Source of the DNA: Melampsora larici-populina 98AG31
Lineage: Eukaryota; Basidiomycota; Pucciniomycetes; Pucciniales; Melampsoraceae
Direction of reading: 5' to 3'
DNA: 64,000 nucleotides
Assembly (NCBI RefSeq): GCF_000204055.1
Contig: NW_006768767.1
Location: 1,594,498-1,658,497 of the forward strand
The translations under genes were made by a program, and so were the position numbers. The notes below the pieces were generated by a model. It ran no database searches and was not told the origin of the DNA. It saw only the letters and a list, made by a program, of their open reading frames with translations. Below, in pieces: positions 21,696 through 32,574 of the stretch (position 1 is its first letter; the number at the start of each line of letters is the position of its first letter).

Positions 21696-23282
21696 GGTGC
21701 TTATACTGCTTTAGCCTCCAAAAAAGAGAAATTGTGATTTTTTTGAATTCATTCTGTCATTCTACCTTGAGGCTGCAGAACACTCAGACTGCCTCTGCAG
21801 ATCTCAAAGATGTGAAATCAATTTGTTTGGTATTCTTAGGTTTTTTTCTCATAAAAGATGTTCACTCAATTACCTACATAAAAAGTTCATGAGACAGAAG
21901 CAACAGCAACTCCTTTCCTCTATAAGGCAAGCTTTTTCATGAAGTAGATAATTCATAGACATACATATTGTATCTACTTTCATTCAACAGTCTTATGATT
22001 TGTGCATTGTGCAAAAAAAGGAGACTTGATCATGTAGTTGATGATGGCAATGGATGATGTTTAAAACATCAAGATTGAAATTTCAAAATCAATTCTTATG
22101 CGATCTATGTACAATTTACCAAACAGCGGAACATTCCAGAAGAGGTCTTCATAGTTTTTTGATGACTGTTTTTGATGACTGTTCAGTCAATTGTATCACC
22201 GAATAAACGCTTTTTCAATCTGCCCCTCCTTGAATAAGGGGCAGATCAAACATGTTTTTGTGTAACAGTTTTTGGCGGGCCCTAATGTTGGACGACATCA
22301 ACCACTCTCAAGTTATGAATCTGAAGTTTTTTACTTTGAAAGATATCAATCAAGCCAAAAGTTGTGCTTTGGAAAAGTTAAGACGGAAAGAAAGAAATTG
22401 CAATACAACTAATGTTGGACAACATCAACCACTATCAAGTTTTGAATCTGAAGTGTTTAGTTTTGAAAGATATCAATTGATCAAAAACCCTTTGAGCAGA
22501 TTGAATCATTGGATTTAAGATCAATGACCAACTAAGACTGAAATAAAGAAATTTAAGACCAAAACGAAGAAATCGAGATTGTAGTAGAATCATTGTAGTT
22601 TCTGTGTGAATTTGTAACTTCAATTTTTGATCGATCCATTGAATGGAATAAGATGTTATAGGTTAAAAATGGAAAGCTTATTGATGAATGTGGTGGCGAA
22701 TGAGTTTGAGAGATATGTAAGTCATCACTCTTTGCCTTTGATATGGATTCAGACTAAGAATCGGTAGTAAGCACGAGCTTTAGATGAAGCTTGATATCAT
22801 CCAGCGATGTGTTGCTGATATCAATAGAATGTTCAGATTGAGGAAGATTAAAGTGCCAGTTATAAGTCATTTCAGAACCTTGAGGCCCCTTCTTTTTCTT
22901 TGGCGAGTACAAGTTGAAATCGAGTTTCATAGGCATGTCGTCTTGGTGATAGTTGATGCAGCTCTTGCATCTTTGACTTGGAGATGTGAGACAAGTGTTT
23001 GAAGGGGACATCTTAAAAAATCAAAAGACAAAGTTAAAAATTTATAAGTTCTTTTTGCACTGGTTCCACGTGGAAAGAGTTCAAAGAGCGGAATCAAAAT
23101 ACCAATAAACCTGCCTGTTCAAATCCTTTTGAATCTGCTCTTTGCACTCTTTCCGTTTTGACATGGAACCAACCAGAAAGGAAAGACACCCGGTGAGTTC
23201 TGTCCTGTTCGGTCCGCACTTCCCTTTTTTCTTCAAGTTCCACCTTTCCATACAACTTTCATCATGCTTCCTTCAGCTCAAT
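21696..23282. other. Intergenic stretch with a short direct duplication
   Basis: No supported gene. It holds the 127-bp-spaced direct repeat at 22284-22480 and a possible short first exon at 23163-23192 (ATG, then GTGAGT). I could not join that exon in frame to the gene that follows. Confidence 0.5.
22284..22480 (+). repeat. Two direct repeats of about 70 bp, offset 127 bp
   Basis: The blocks starting AATGTTGGAC at 22284 and 22411 both continue through CATCAACCACT and GAAAGATATCAAT with a few mismatches. This is a local tandem duplication; both copies keep the reading frame open. Confidence 0.75.
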
Positions 23283-24918
23283 TTTATCATATCCTCCATC
23301 AAACTATGACCGATTGTCATCATCCAACGTAACCGGTGTCCGCTCAGCTTATTCTGCGTTTGGGATGGACAGTAGACACCAAAACACCCCCAATGTTTGC
23401 CCCCGCATATCACAAACGTTCGGTCACAGTGTGTTGGGTGAAGAGCCAGATTATCAATCTGGTCTAGATCATAATCTGGGCACTCCTTCCACAATGCAAT
23501 CTGGCCTGCATGCTGGACAGTCAAGTTTCAATTCTCAAGAGGAAGTGAGTGACCCATGTGCATTGTCCAACATGATTGACAACATACGACAACAATTTGG
23601 CCTCTCCCAAAGTGAATACTCAGAAGTTGAGAAAGTGTATAAGGTAAGTTCATCATTTTTTGAATCTCACCCAGTAGTTTTACTGACTGTTTGTAGCAGC
23701 AACCAAACAATCAAGCACGTCAGATCGCAATGATATGCTTTTTGAGATCACAGTTTCTTGAACTTAACAAAGAAATCAGTGAAACCGTCATCACCGCCAC
23801 TGATAATATTTGCATCAGACTCTCTAGTGAGAAAGTCAGTTGGAAAGCAAATGAAAATGTTCAAGTAAGTCAATACTTCAAAAAAGTAGCATCTGGGATA
23901 AAACTGACCCAATTTAAACAAACAGAGTTTGATCAGGAACTTGATCAAAGAAATTCTGATTGGAAGCTCAGTATAAGCTTACTCAAATGCCTACAACACC
24001 AAAAACGAGCCGATTGTGGATTCACTTGAGAATATGCTCATAGTGAGATTTTTACTTCATTTTAGTTTCTACATCAACCAAAAAAAATCAGCTAATGATA
24101 TGGACACGTAGCATTTGCTTCTTAGTGAGGAAGACAGTAAGATTGAGGATGCCAACTTACCTGAAGACTTTCGACGTGAAGATACGGCAGCAGACAATCA
24201 AGTCAGACGACTTATCAAGGAAATTGCCAAGTCTGAGAAAAACAAATACCAAAATCTAGTGAGTAATTTCAAAGGTAAGCTCAAGAAACAATAGGCTTAC
24301 AGGGACAAATGATGTTACTCAGATCCTTGATAATATCAAAGACCCCCCAGTTGGCTCCTTAGTTCCCCAGTTGAACGAACTGTTAGTTCAAGTGTTTTGC
24401 AAGCAAACTGATGTGGGCCTGAAGAAAAGCAACGCGCAATTGTGGCATAGCGCCTCAATCAGTGATAAAAGTCGAATGGCTCTTCTGGTGAGCTTTTCTC
24501 TACCTTCTCGACGCAGCTGATCACCACACCAATCACTACATATGTACTGTAGCGTCTCGAAGGTGCTATCTTCCAATCAGAATCAAAGGAGACCACCCGT
24601 CCAAGAAGCGGAAACACAAAAGGCAATTGTGACCAATCAATGTGGGATTGTGTTGACAAGCGACTGGCTTGGGTTGCGACTCTTTCCCCATCTTCTCAAA
24701 AATTGTCAGTACATACATATCTTGCTTTCTACAGTACTTTCTGCACTCACGCACATCATTTGTTACACAGTTTTTACCAATGGATAATGCAATATGACAG
24801 CAAAGTTTTCACAGGCAAACAAAGCTTTGAAGTAATCAAACAATCACACAGCTTAAGTATCATTACCCCAGCCGAGTTGGAACAGTGGGTCCTTGAAGGT
24901 GAACCAAGCCTTGTATGA
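23283..24918 (+). CDS. Intron-rich hypothetical protein, apparently intact
   Basis: Coding exons with good splice signals follow one another. The first ends at 23643 before GTAAGT; the second (23697-23864) reads ARQIAMICFLRSQFLELNKE. Later exons read EDANLPEDFRREDTA (about 24130), PPVGSLVPQLNELLVQVF (about 24350), then an acidic-basic stretch near 24555, and FYQWIMQYDSKVFTGKQSF to the stop at 24916-24918. Polar helices predominate, with no catalytic motif and no signal peptide visible. I recall similar uncharacterised proteins in rust genomes but cannot name the family. The start is uncertain; the exon near 23880-24030 is also unclear. The frame has no obvious nonsense codon. Confidence 0.5.
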
Positions 24919-25952
24919 TCGAAGGATTACATCAATAGTGAGCAGCTTTCAATAGCAATTGAGATTGCCATCAGGTTTCATCTTTTTTTTTTCCAATATT
25001 ATATCCAGGAATATAATAATCCTTGTTACATTTCATTACCCTTGTTACCCTTTTTATTGAAGACTCACACTATGAAAGCCTCATACTTGTCTAGTTCATT
25101 TCAATACATGCGACTTTTCTTTCACCTGCCTTTTTTTAAACAATTCATTTTCCTTTCATAAAGCAACTTATTTTTTGTTTGATTCCAACTTTGAAATACT
25201 TTTGGAATCATGAGAAGCCAAGACGCCTGCCTTGCTAATACATGAAAACCAATTGCTCAAGATGCTTCAATCAATATGAAACTATATTGATAAATCTTGA
25301 AAACGCAGAAGTCATGAGGCCCCAAATCGAAGACAGTGTTGCTGTCGCCCCTCTCATCCTTGGTATTCTTGGGTCTGGTGACCGCGAGGCCACCGGGAAC
25401 GGAACGTCCCACTATGGAACCGTATCAAGTACATTTTCCAACACACCGTTCCAGGGACGTGTCAGCACGTCCTTGGGGCGGTGCGAAGGCCGGTCATATT
25501 CCAATGCCAGCCTCGGCAACTTCTCTGTGACAGGAGCGAGTTTGAATTGGTCCCATCTGGGAACCTCTCTGGGGCCGTTTCTTTTGAATGAAAAACGAGA
25601 CCGTTTCAAAAACAAGTCTCACCCAGTTTGTGCCACGTCACACTTACCCCGTGGTGTAAGATACCCCCTAAATGAACTTCCAGAACAATGATTTGCTTGA
25701 AGTGAATTCACTTGCTTCAAGTGTGGAATTGGGTAAGTGCAAAACTGGAACCTGTTGTATCCAGCGGAAGAAGGAACACTTTAGCATTTGGTCATGCCTT
25801 TATTATTCATTGAGCAAGAAAAACAATTCAACATTCCTATTGTGTCTGTTGCCTCCAGCTGTTATGAAGAAACAGGTGTATAGTTTGCAGAGTACCCTAA
25901 TATGAACAGTTAATGTCCAGTTGCAATCAAGTTTTGATAAATATGGTTGGGT
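24919..25952. other. Intergenic, with a GC-richer island
   Basis: T-rich DNA to 25240, then a frame of 149 codons (25242-25691) covering a GC-richer island with no domain. A perfect 7-bp-stem hairpin (GGACGTG/CACGTCC) lies at 25455-25472. No supported gene. Confidence 0.45.
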
Positions 25953-26117
25953 TGAGTTGGTCTCACGGGGCAGTCAAGAGTATTGTGAGTCGAGGGCAAC
26001 ATGTTTATGTAGAGTTTGTCAGTTGCCAATGTCCAAGGCAGCTGCAACACTGAGAAGGCGCTCCTTATTATTACCAATTGAGCTTTTTGATTTATAATGA
26101 ATTTTTTCCTGTCATTT
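25953..26117. repeat. 165-bp direct repeat flanking the LINE, left copy
   Basis: It begins TGAGTTGGTCTCACGGGG and matches 32147-32311 with about six substitutions in 165 bases. The two copies lie exactly at the LINE's ends, so they behave like a very long target-site duplication. Confidence 0.85.
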
Positions 26118-26303
26118 TTATTTTTTTATTTTTTTTTATTTCATTGTTTAAAGTTCCCCCTGAGCTAAAGGCTATCAGGCACTACGGCTACTTTATTTTG
26201 CTCCGCTCCAGTGAAAACCTCTGTGGGGAAAAGGAAACGGGCTGGCTGTTTCAACGTTTTAACTACATGGTATGGACTACTAGTGGCGCTAAAGGAGGGA
26301 TGA

Positions 26304-29300
26304 TTACAAAAGAGGTTCTTGTGCCCCTCTCGGGGGGTCTTTGTTCATGATATTGCCCCAGACCCAGCGATTTTTAAACCTCCAGGTGCTGTTACAGAAC
26401 ACGGCAATGCTCTTGAAGGCCTTGGGATGTCTGAGGATGTCTGTTGATTCCTGAAGTTGAAGTTCAAGTATGGCATTGGTGAGGTTCCTTCTATGGCGTT
26501 TGAATCTCTGGCATATGAATAAAAAGTGGTCAATGGTTTCAACTCCCTCTCCACAATCGCAGAGGGGGTCAAATTGTTGTTTATGTTTGAAGAGGTATGA
26601 GTTGAGATACACATGATTAGCCCTGAGTTGGGTAATTGTGGTGCACTCGTGTTTCGTGAGGTCGCGTAGGGCGTCGAGGTGTTTTTTGAGTGATGGTTTA
26701 TGTCCCAGTTGTTTAGAGTCCTTATTGTTGTAGTTGTTTTGTTCAAGTTTTGTCCATTCTTTGATTGCTGTTAAGAAACTGGAGAGGCTTGGAGTTGATG
26801 TGAATGTGCTGGGGAGGTTGTGTTTTGCTAGCTTGTTAGCTATATTGTCAACAATTTCGTTACCTTTGACGCCCTGATGGCCTGGGCGTATTGTGACTTG
26901 TGCGTTGCAGAATGCTGCCGAAATATACTTGAGTAGTTTGAAGGCTTCTTTCCTATCCTGAAGCAATGTGATGGAAGTTGGGCAATTTCCCATGTCCTTG
27001 ATGACCGACTGGTTGTCGAGGATGATGGTTATTCGTCTCGTTTGTTCCGTGGTGTATCGCAGTGCAAGGGTCAGTCCCATATGGACCCCTTTGTATTCTG
27101 CTTGGTAGATACCGTGAAGTCGTGCTTTCCCTAGGTGTCGTGCAATTGATTTGTTAGTGTTTTGGCACCACGCTGCCGCAGCGGTGTTTTTGATTGGGAT
27201 ACGGGACCCATCTGAATATACAATCAGGTGTTCTCGTGACGGTTTGAGGCCTTTCGTCCCTAAGATCGCTGTTGACTCTCGTTCTTGGATGATTGTTGAG
27301 TAGTTGTTTGGTCTCTGCAAAACTGCCGAAGGGTCTATTGGTAGCTGAGTGGTAAAGTCTTCGAATTCCTTGCCCAGTTCGTGTTGAAAGAACTGGTGGA
27401 AGACGTTGCGGTGAGTTTTCGGATTAGAGTTTTGTGCTTGTTGGATGAATGGGAATAATGGGTGATGAGCTGGCTTAGTCAGGGCTTTAGCTATAAAGCC
27501 TATGACCTTGGATTTGAGCCTGGTCACTGGACGGGTGAGATTCATATTGTGTTGGAGGAAGACGTTTGGTGTTGTGTTGAGGGCGCCTAGGGCAGCTCTC
27601 GCGCTCGTGTTGTCTATAGTTGTAAGGTGCGCTAGGAAATATTTTGGTGGGTCAAAGTTCAGCCATGCGGCTAACCCGTAATGGGTTGCTGTGTGAACTG
27701 TGGTAGTCAGCAGGATCTTCATCATATGTGGTTGAATCCCCCACTCCGACTTAGCTAAAGAGGCTATGAAGCCTGATTGTTGTTTGCCTTTGGCTTCGAC
27801 TTCTCGGCGATGTTGGGAGAACTTGAGTTGGTGGTCAAACGTGACTCCTAGCCAGCGCGCGGTTTCCTGTGGTATGAGTTTCTTTCGATTTCCAAAGTCA
27901 ATGGTAGGCGGATTGTTGTACGTTCTGGGGCTGAAGAGTACCCAATGGCTCTTTTTTGTGTCGAATATTGCTCCGTGTTGTTCAGCCCACTTGGTTTGTC
28001 TGAACGTCAGTGTCTGCATCTTGGATTGCAGTTGTGATGCTAGAAGAATCACGTCGTCTACAAAACCCAGGGCTTCGGCCCACTGTAGAGGTTTTTCGAT
28101 TTCTAGGAGAGAGGAGTTGTAAATTAAGTATAGGAGTGGGGATAAAGGCAAACCTTGTGGTAGGCCATGGGTAAGATCAAAAGAGGTGGACTCGAACCCG
28201 TTGAAGGCAAGTCGTATGGATCTGTTTGTTAGGAAGTCCATAATGAGGTTTAGCGTTTGAGAATGTAGTCCCATCCTCTCCAACATATCCATTAGCCTTG
28301 GGTGGTGTACAGACGGAAACACTGATTTCACGTATGCAAAAATAGCACCTACTATGTTGCCCTTGGTCCATCCTTGGCGTATGTACGATACTAGGTGTAC
28401 CAGTGCTTCATGCCTTGAGCGGTTTGGTCTACCACCATAGTGGCCTTGATTCAGGAGTTGGCAGTGTTTGATATGTTGGGATAAATGGGATGTGAGTAGT
28501 TTTTCATATAGCTTGCTAATAGTATTCAATAGGGCAATTGGACGGAAAGAAGAGGGTGACATGTAGTCTGACTTTCCGGGTTTTGGGATCATGACTGTTT
28601 TTGCCTCTTTCCACCTCGTTGGGAAGATGCCCGTGATGGTAATACATTTGAAGAGGGCCAGAACGTGGTGTTTGACTACACTCCATACCTCCTTCCATAC
28701 CCAATTTTGGATGCCGTCGCTCCCAGGTGCCTTGAGAGGTGGACTGTTGTTGATTGCTGCTCCTAATGATTCCTTCGTGATTGAGTCAATAAATTTTGGC
28801 AATATTGTGTTCGTGATTTTCGTTTCTTCGTTAAGCGGAAAGGAAAGTTGGTTGGTGTCGGTGAGGTCGCACGGGGCCGTGGCCACACATGTTGCGTTGA
28901 ATGGATCACTGGCCTTCTCTTTGTTGGAAGAGCACGTCTTGCCTTTGTTAGTGATCAGTGTGTTGATCAATGGTGATTGTTGTCGGCCAGAAGCAAACTT
29001 TTTTGCCTGAAAAAGAGTATCGTGAGTGAGAGTAGACAAGTATACCCTCCAACTGTCTTCTTTAGCTTTTTGCACAGCCTTGTTGAATCTGTTGCGGGCA
29101 TTCTTGAAGGACTTGCGGTCCTCCTCAGTTCTTGATTTCTTCATTTTTTGTTCGTTTCGGAGTGCTTCCTTCCTAAGGGGTTCTAGGATCATAGGATTCC
29201 ACCACCTCTTGTGTTTGCCAGGTGGTGGTTTCCGTGGTGAGTTCTCATTCATCGCATCTGTTATAGCGGTGATGAGGTCTTTGTCAAAGGCGTCAATTGT

Positions 29301-30180
29301 GTTTTTGTTTGTTAGCGGCTCAATTTTTGGTAAGTTTTTTGCAACCTGGCAACGCATTGCTAGCTTGTCTACCTTTGTCCAGTTTTTCTTTGTTCGTTGT
29401 TGATCCGAGGTAGGGGGGTCGGTGTCGTATCTGATGTTGAAAGAGGTGATAAGCGCTTGATGGTCCGAAAAGTGACTTGTCAGGTTGTTTTCGTCAATAA
29501 TACATTGTTGTATGACGTCATCCAGCGCGTCATTTACCCACACTTGGTCGATTGAGGTGCCCTTAGTTCTTTTTGAACCAACACCAAAGGTGGCAATACC
29601 CCGTGGTGATCAAAGGTGTAGATCCCAATCAGACATGAGGTCAGTGAGTCTTTCGGCGGCTCTATCTTGAGTGTTGATGTGGCTTGGGTTCCATAGGTTT
29701 GAATGTAAGTTACAGTCGGTGGTCAGGATTGTTGGGAGGGTTTGGATCCCCGTGGGTAGTTTCTTCATGAGTTCCTCGTACGCAATAAAACCTAAAAAAA
29801 CTGCTGGGTTGTTGTAGACGTTCACCACTAGGAGCTTGAAGCCGCTCAAGTACGTTATTGTACAGGCTGCTATGTCTCGTGACGGGGATTGAAGCGGGTT
29901 GATTTTGGCTTGGATGTCTTTGTGTATATACAAGCAAGCTCGCGGTCTTGCACCCGTGTTGCGCTTGTTTGGAGTGGGGCTTATAAGAATCCAGTTCTGA
30001 TGGGCATTTGGGAGATAGTCAAACCTGTTGACTGCTGGTTCTTGGATTGCTAGGATAGAGAATGAATTAGTGAGTTCAGAATTAAAGAGAGAGGGCTGTG
30101 TCTGTTGAATGTTGGCAATTCAGCTGTAGAATTGACTCTGTGTCAGGTAAGTTGAGTTTTTGTTGAAGCTGCTCTAACAT
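26304..30180 (-). pseudogene. LINE ORF2: endonuclease, reverse transcriptase, RNase H
   Basis: ATG at 30180-30178 overlaps the ORF1 stop. A frameshift near 30090 and a TGA at 29610-29612 break the endonuclease, whose remains include TTDCNLHS and SDHQA. From 29543 a 1079-residue frame runs open. RT motifs: FAYVKSVFPSV (motif A, about residue 399), GLPQGLPLSPLLY (motif B) and FVDD (motif C, about residue 493). Motif A has Tyr where the first catalytic Asp belongs, and motif B has Leu where Ser is usual. RNase H shows YSDGSR, AEYKGVHMGL, DNQSV and GHQGVKGNEIVD, so its acidic residues are present. A CDCGEGVETIDHFLFIC zinc-like motif closes the protein. It would copy LINE RNA at a nicked target if intact. 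Confidence 0.85.
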
Positions 30181-31970
30181 TGCATGTTATAGGCTTCCTC
30201 TGCTGGTAGCACTATCACCTTAGGCGACACGCTGGGGTTGTGGGGTGGCATGTCAGCTGCTATGCGTGCTGCACACTGGGGATTGAATGGCGAGTGGAGT
30301 AGATTGTTATTGTCCGCTTGGAACAATGACTTGACCGATTTTGTTGGGTCTAGTTTAACGAGCCCGCGGACACATGCGGTGCATTTCATAGGCACAGTGC
30401 CTTTCTTGGCACACGCATGAGCATGATGCTCTTTGCCACAGTACCGCCACATAGCTCTATCAGGGCATGACGGCGCTGTGTGGCCTGTTTTTCTGCAGTT
30501 GTAGCACCGCTTCGGCGGTTCCCTACCTGCTTCAGTCTTATGTAGGCCTCGTCCGAACCATATCTTGTTTTCCACACATTTGTCGGCCTGAGCTTGTGTG
30601 CTGAGACCAATCAATAGCATTGAGTAGCGTTTTGATGGGTCGTCTTTTAATTTGGGGTTGAGCCATCTTATAAAGCTCACACCCTGTAGTAGGTCGGGGT
30701 TGGAGGCGAGGAGTTCCTCTCTGTGGTTGTTGACTTCTGGGTCAAAGGTGGTTGGGATGGCGTGGACTAGTATTGTGAAGTGCTCAGTTTTGATGTTCAG
30801 GGACGTTGAGATGCCTGGCAGCCAGGTCTTTTCGGTCTCTCTGACCTTCTCAGCACGGGTCGCTGTCTCAAAGTGTAGCACCAAGTCGTTCAAAGGGTGA
30901 CGTTGAACCGTCTTTACCGTAATGGGCGACTCAGATGTGTTCTCAATTTTTATTGAGTGAGTTTTGAAGGCATTATTAAAGCCTTGTATTAACGGTGTTA
31001 CTGATCAGCTCCCAAGGCGACCGTGGTCTTGTCTGACTGTGCAAGGGTTACAGTGTTTGCTTGCCGCTTTCGAGCTACCGGCTTGGGGGCTGTCCTTTGC
31101 TTCTGGCTCGGGCCCGATGTGGTTGTGTTAGCTATCAGCCCGCGTGGACCAGGCTAGTTTCGCCGGGGCCTTTCCTCNNNNNNNNNNNNNNNNNNNNNNN
31201 NNNNNNNNNNNNNNNNNNNNNNNNNNNNNNNNNNNNNNNNNNNNNNNNNNNNNNNNNNNNNNNNNNNNNNNNNNNNNACCTTCTTGGACTGTGATTGTAA
31301 TAGAGCTATTTGCTCGGTTAGAACGTCAAGCTTTTTGCTTATCGCGCTAGCTTGGAAATCAAAAGTTAGCCCGTAGCCTGATTGGGGGTTCAGCAACGGT
31401 TCCGACGCTCTTTTGGAGCCTGCAAGGTTGGAGGCCGGTCTACGGAAGAGTGTTTTCTTCGATTGTTCAAAGTGGTGTTGGTCGTATGCCGCATTGGTCA
31501 ATACTAAGATGTCGGCACATGTGTCCGTGTTGATATGCACTTGTTTAGCAATACGGCCTTTAGCCGGGAGTTGCATAGAATGGTTGGCGACCGCCACCAG
31601 TTTTGCCAGTAGGGTTGAGAGAGATCGATCCTCCTCGCAACCTGGAATCAGACGCGCCATTCTCTCGGTTCTGGGAGTTCCGGTGACGTTTTGAACATGA
31701 TCCTGAGCCGTGAGACCTGGCGTACTGGCTCTTGCTCTTTTCCTTGCAAATTCGGTGAGATGTGGGACTTCTGTTTGCTTAGGAGTGGCTCCTAAGTTGT
31801 TGGATGTGATTTCAACCTGTGGTAAACCCTTGTCTGGACCCTTCAAGAACGCCGCAATCACGTCGTCGTTTTCGCTAGAGGCGGTCGGGTTGGTCCAGCC
31901 GCCTGTCAATCCAGAGGTGAGGCCATCCTCCACGTTCTGTCCCGTGTCGGACGCGTTGGGCGGCATTGCA
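30174..31970 (-). pseudogene. LINE ORF1, gag-like RNA-binding protein, interrupted by a gap
   Basis: The likely start is MPPNASDTGQNVED near 31968. The C-terminal half (30174-30893 and upstream) has CCHC-type zinc knuckles beginning CYNCRKTGHTAPSC, followed by a second Cys/His cluster (YCGKEHHAHAC). The family role is to coat LINE RNA. The N gap at 31178-31277 breaks the frame, so I cannot tell whether ORF1 itself is intact. The TAG at 30176-30174 overlaps the ORF2 start in ATGTTAG. Confidence 0.7.
31178..31277. other. Assembly gap, 100 N
   Basis: Exactly 100 Ns, a conventional unknown-size gap, inside LINE ORF1. Confidence 1.
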
Positions 31971-32146
31971 CACAAGATATCGAGGGAGAGGGGTGATGGT
32001 GGTGGTTGAAAAAGTTGTTGAGAATGAGATGGATGAGCGAAATTTTGGGTCACGTGACCTCAGAAAAAAGCTGTACAAAGTCCCGAAGTTGCGCGCCTCT
32101 ATCACCGGCTGAAGTCGCCAAGCTCAAGCCTCGGATTAGATTTAGA

Positions 32147-32311
32147 TGAGTTGGTCTCACGGGGCAGTCAAGAGTATTCTGAGTCGAGGGCGACATGTTT
32201 ATCTAGAGTTTGTCAGTTGCCAATGTCCAAGGCAGCTGCAACACTGAGAAGGCGCTCCTCATTATTACCAATTGAGCTTTTTGATTTCTAATGAATTTTT
32301 TCCTGTTATTT
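32147..32311. repeat. 165-bp direct repeat flanking the LINE, right copy
   Basis: Partner of 25953-26117. It lies immediately 5' of the minus-strand LINE and continues into the unique flank TGTATCACCTATG. Confidence 0.85.
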
Positions 32312-32574
32312 GTATCACCTATGAAGACAGGTTGTGTTGGTTTTGTTCATAAAACCCAAAGCATCTGACGTCATTTATCTACATAGTTCATCTTGTATAA
32401 TTTTTCTTATAAAAACAAGAAGATCAAAGTCAAGAATCAATTATTTTCCTTGTTTGTCACACTTGACAATCCAATCATCATACAACCTCAACAAAATCGA
32501 GATATGAAGACACCCTTTGAATATTTCTGATTGGTATTGTTTAAAAATCCTCTATGAAAGAAAAGACAGTCAAA

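Larger units (their letters stand above)
26118..32146 (-). mobile_element. LINE (non-LTR retrotransposon), Tad1-like
   Basis: The element is oriented on the minus strand: 5' end at about 32146, ORF1 with zinc knuckles, ORF2 with endonuclease, reverse transcriptase and RNase H, and an A/T-rich 3' tail at about 26118-26150. ORF1 with CCHC knuckles plus an ORF2 with RNase H and a C-terminal C-x-CG...H...C motif fits the Tad1 or related clades of fungal LINEs. It contains a 100-base assembly gap. Nonsense, frameshift and catalytic-site changes suggest it is dead. Confidence 0.85.

Noticed and set aside
25242..25691. 149-codon ORF in a GC-richer island
   Set aside because: No domain, open on both strands, explained by local GC content.
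26345..26746. 133-codon minus ORF
   Set aside because: Alternate-frame shadow of the LINE ORF2 C-terminus.
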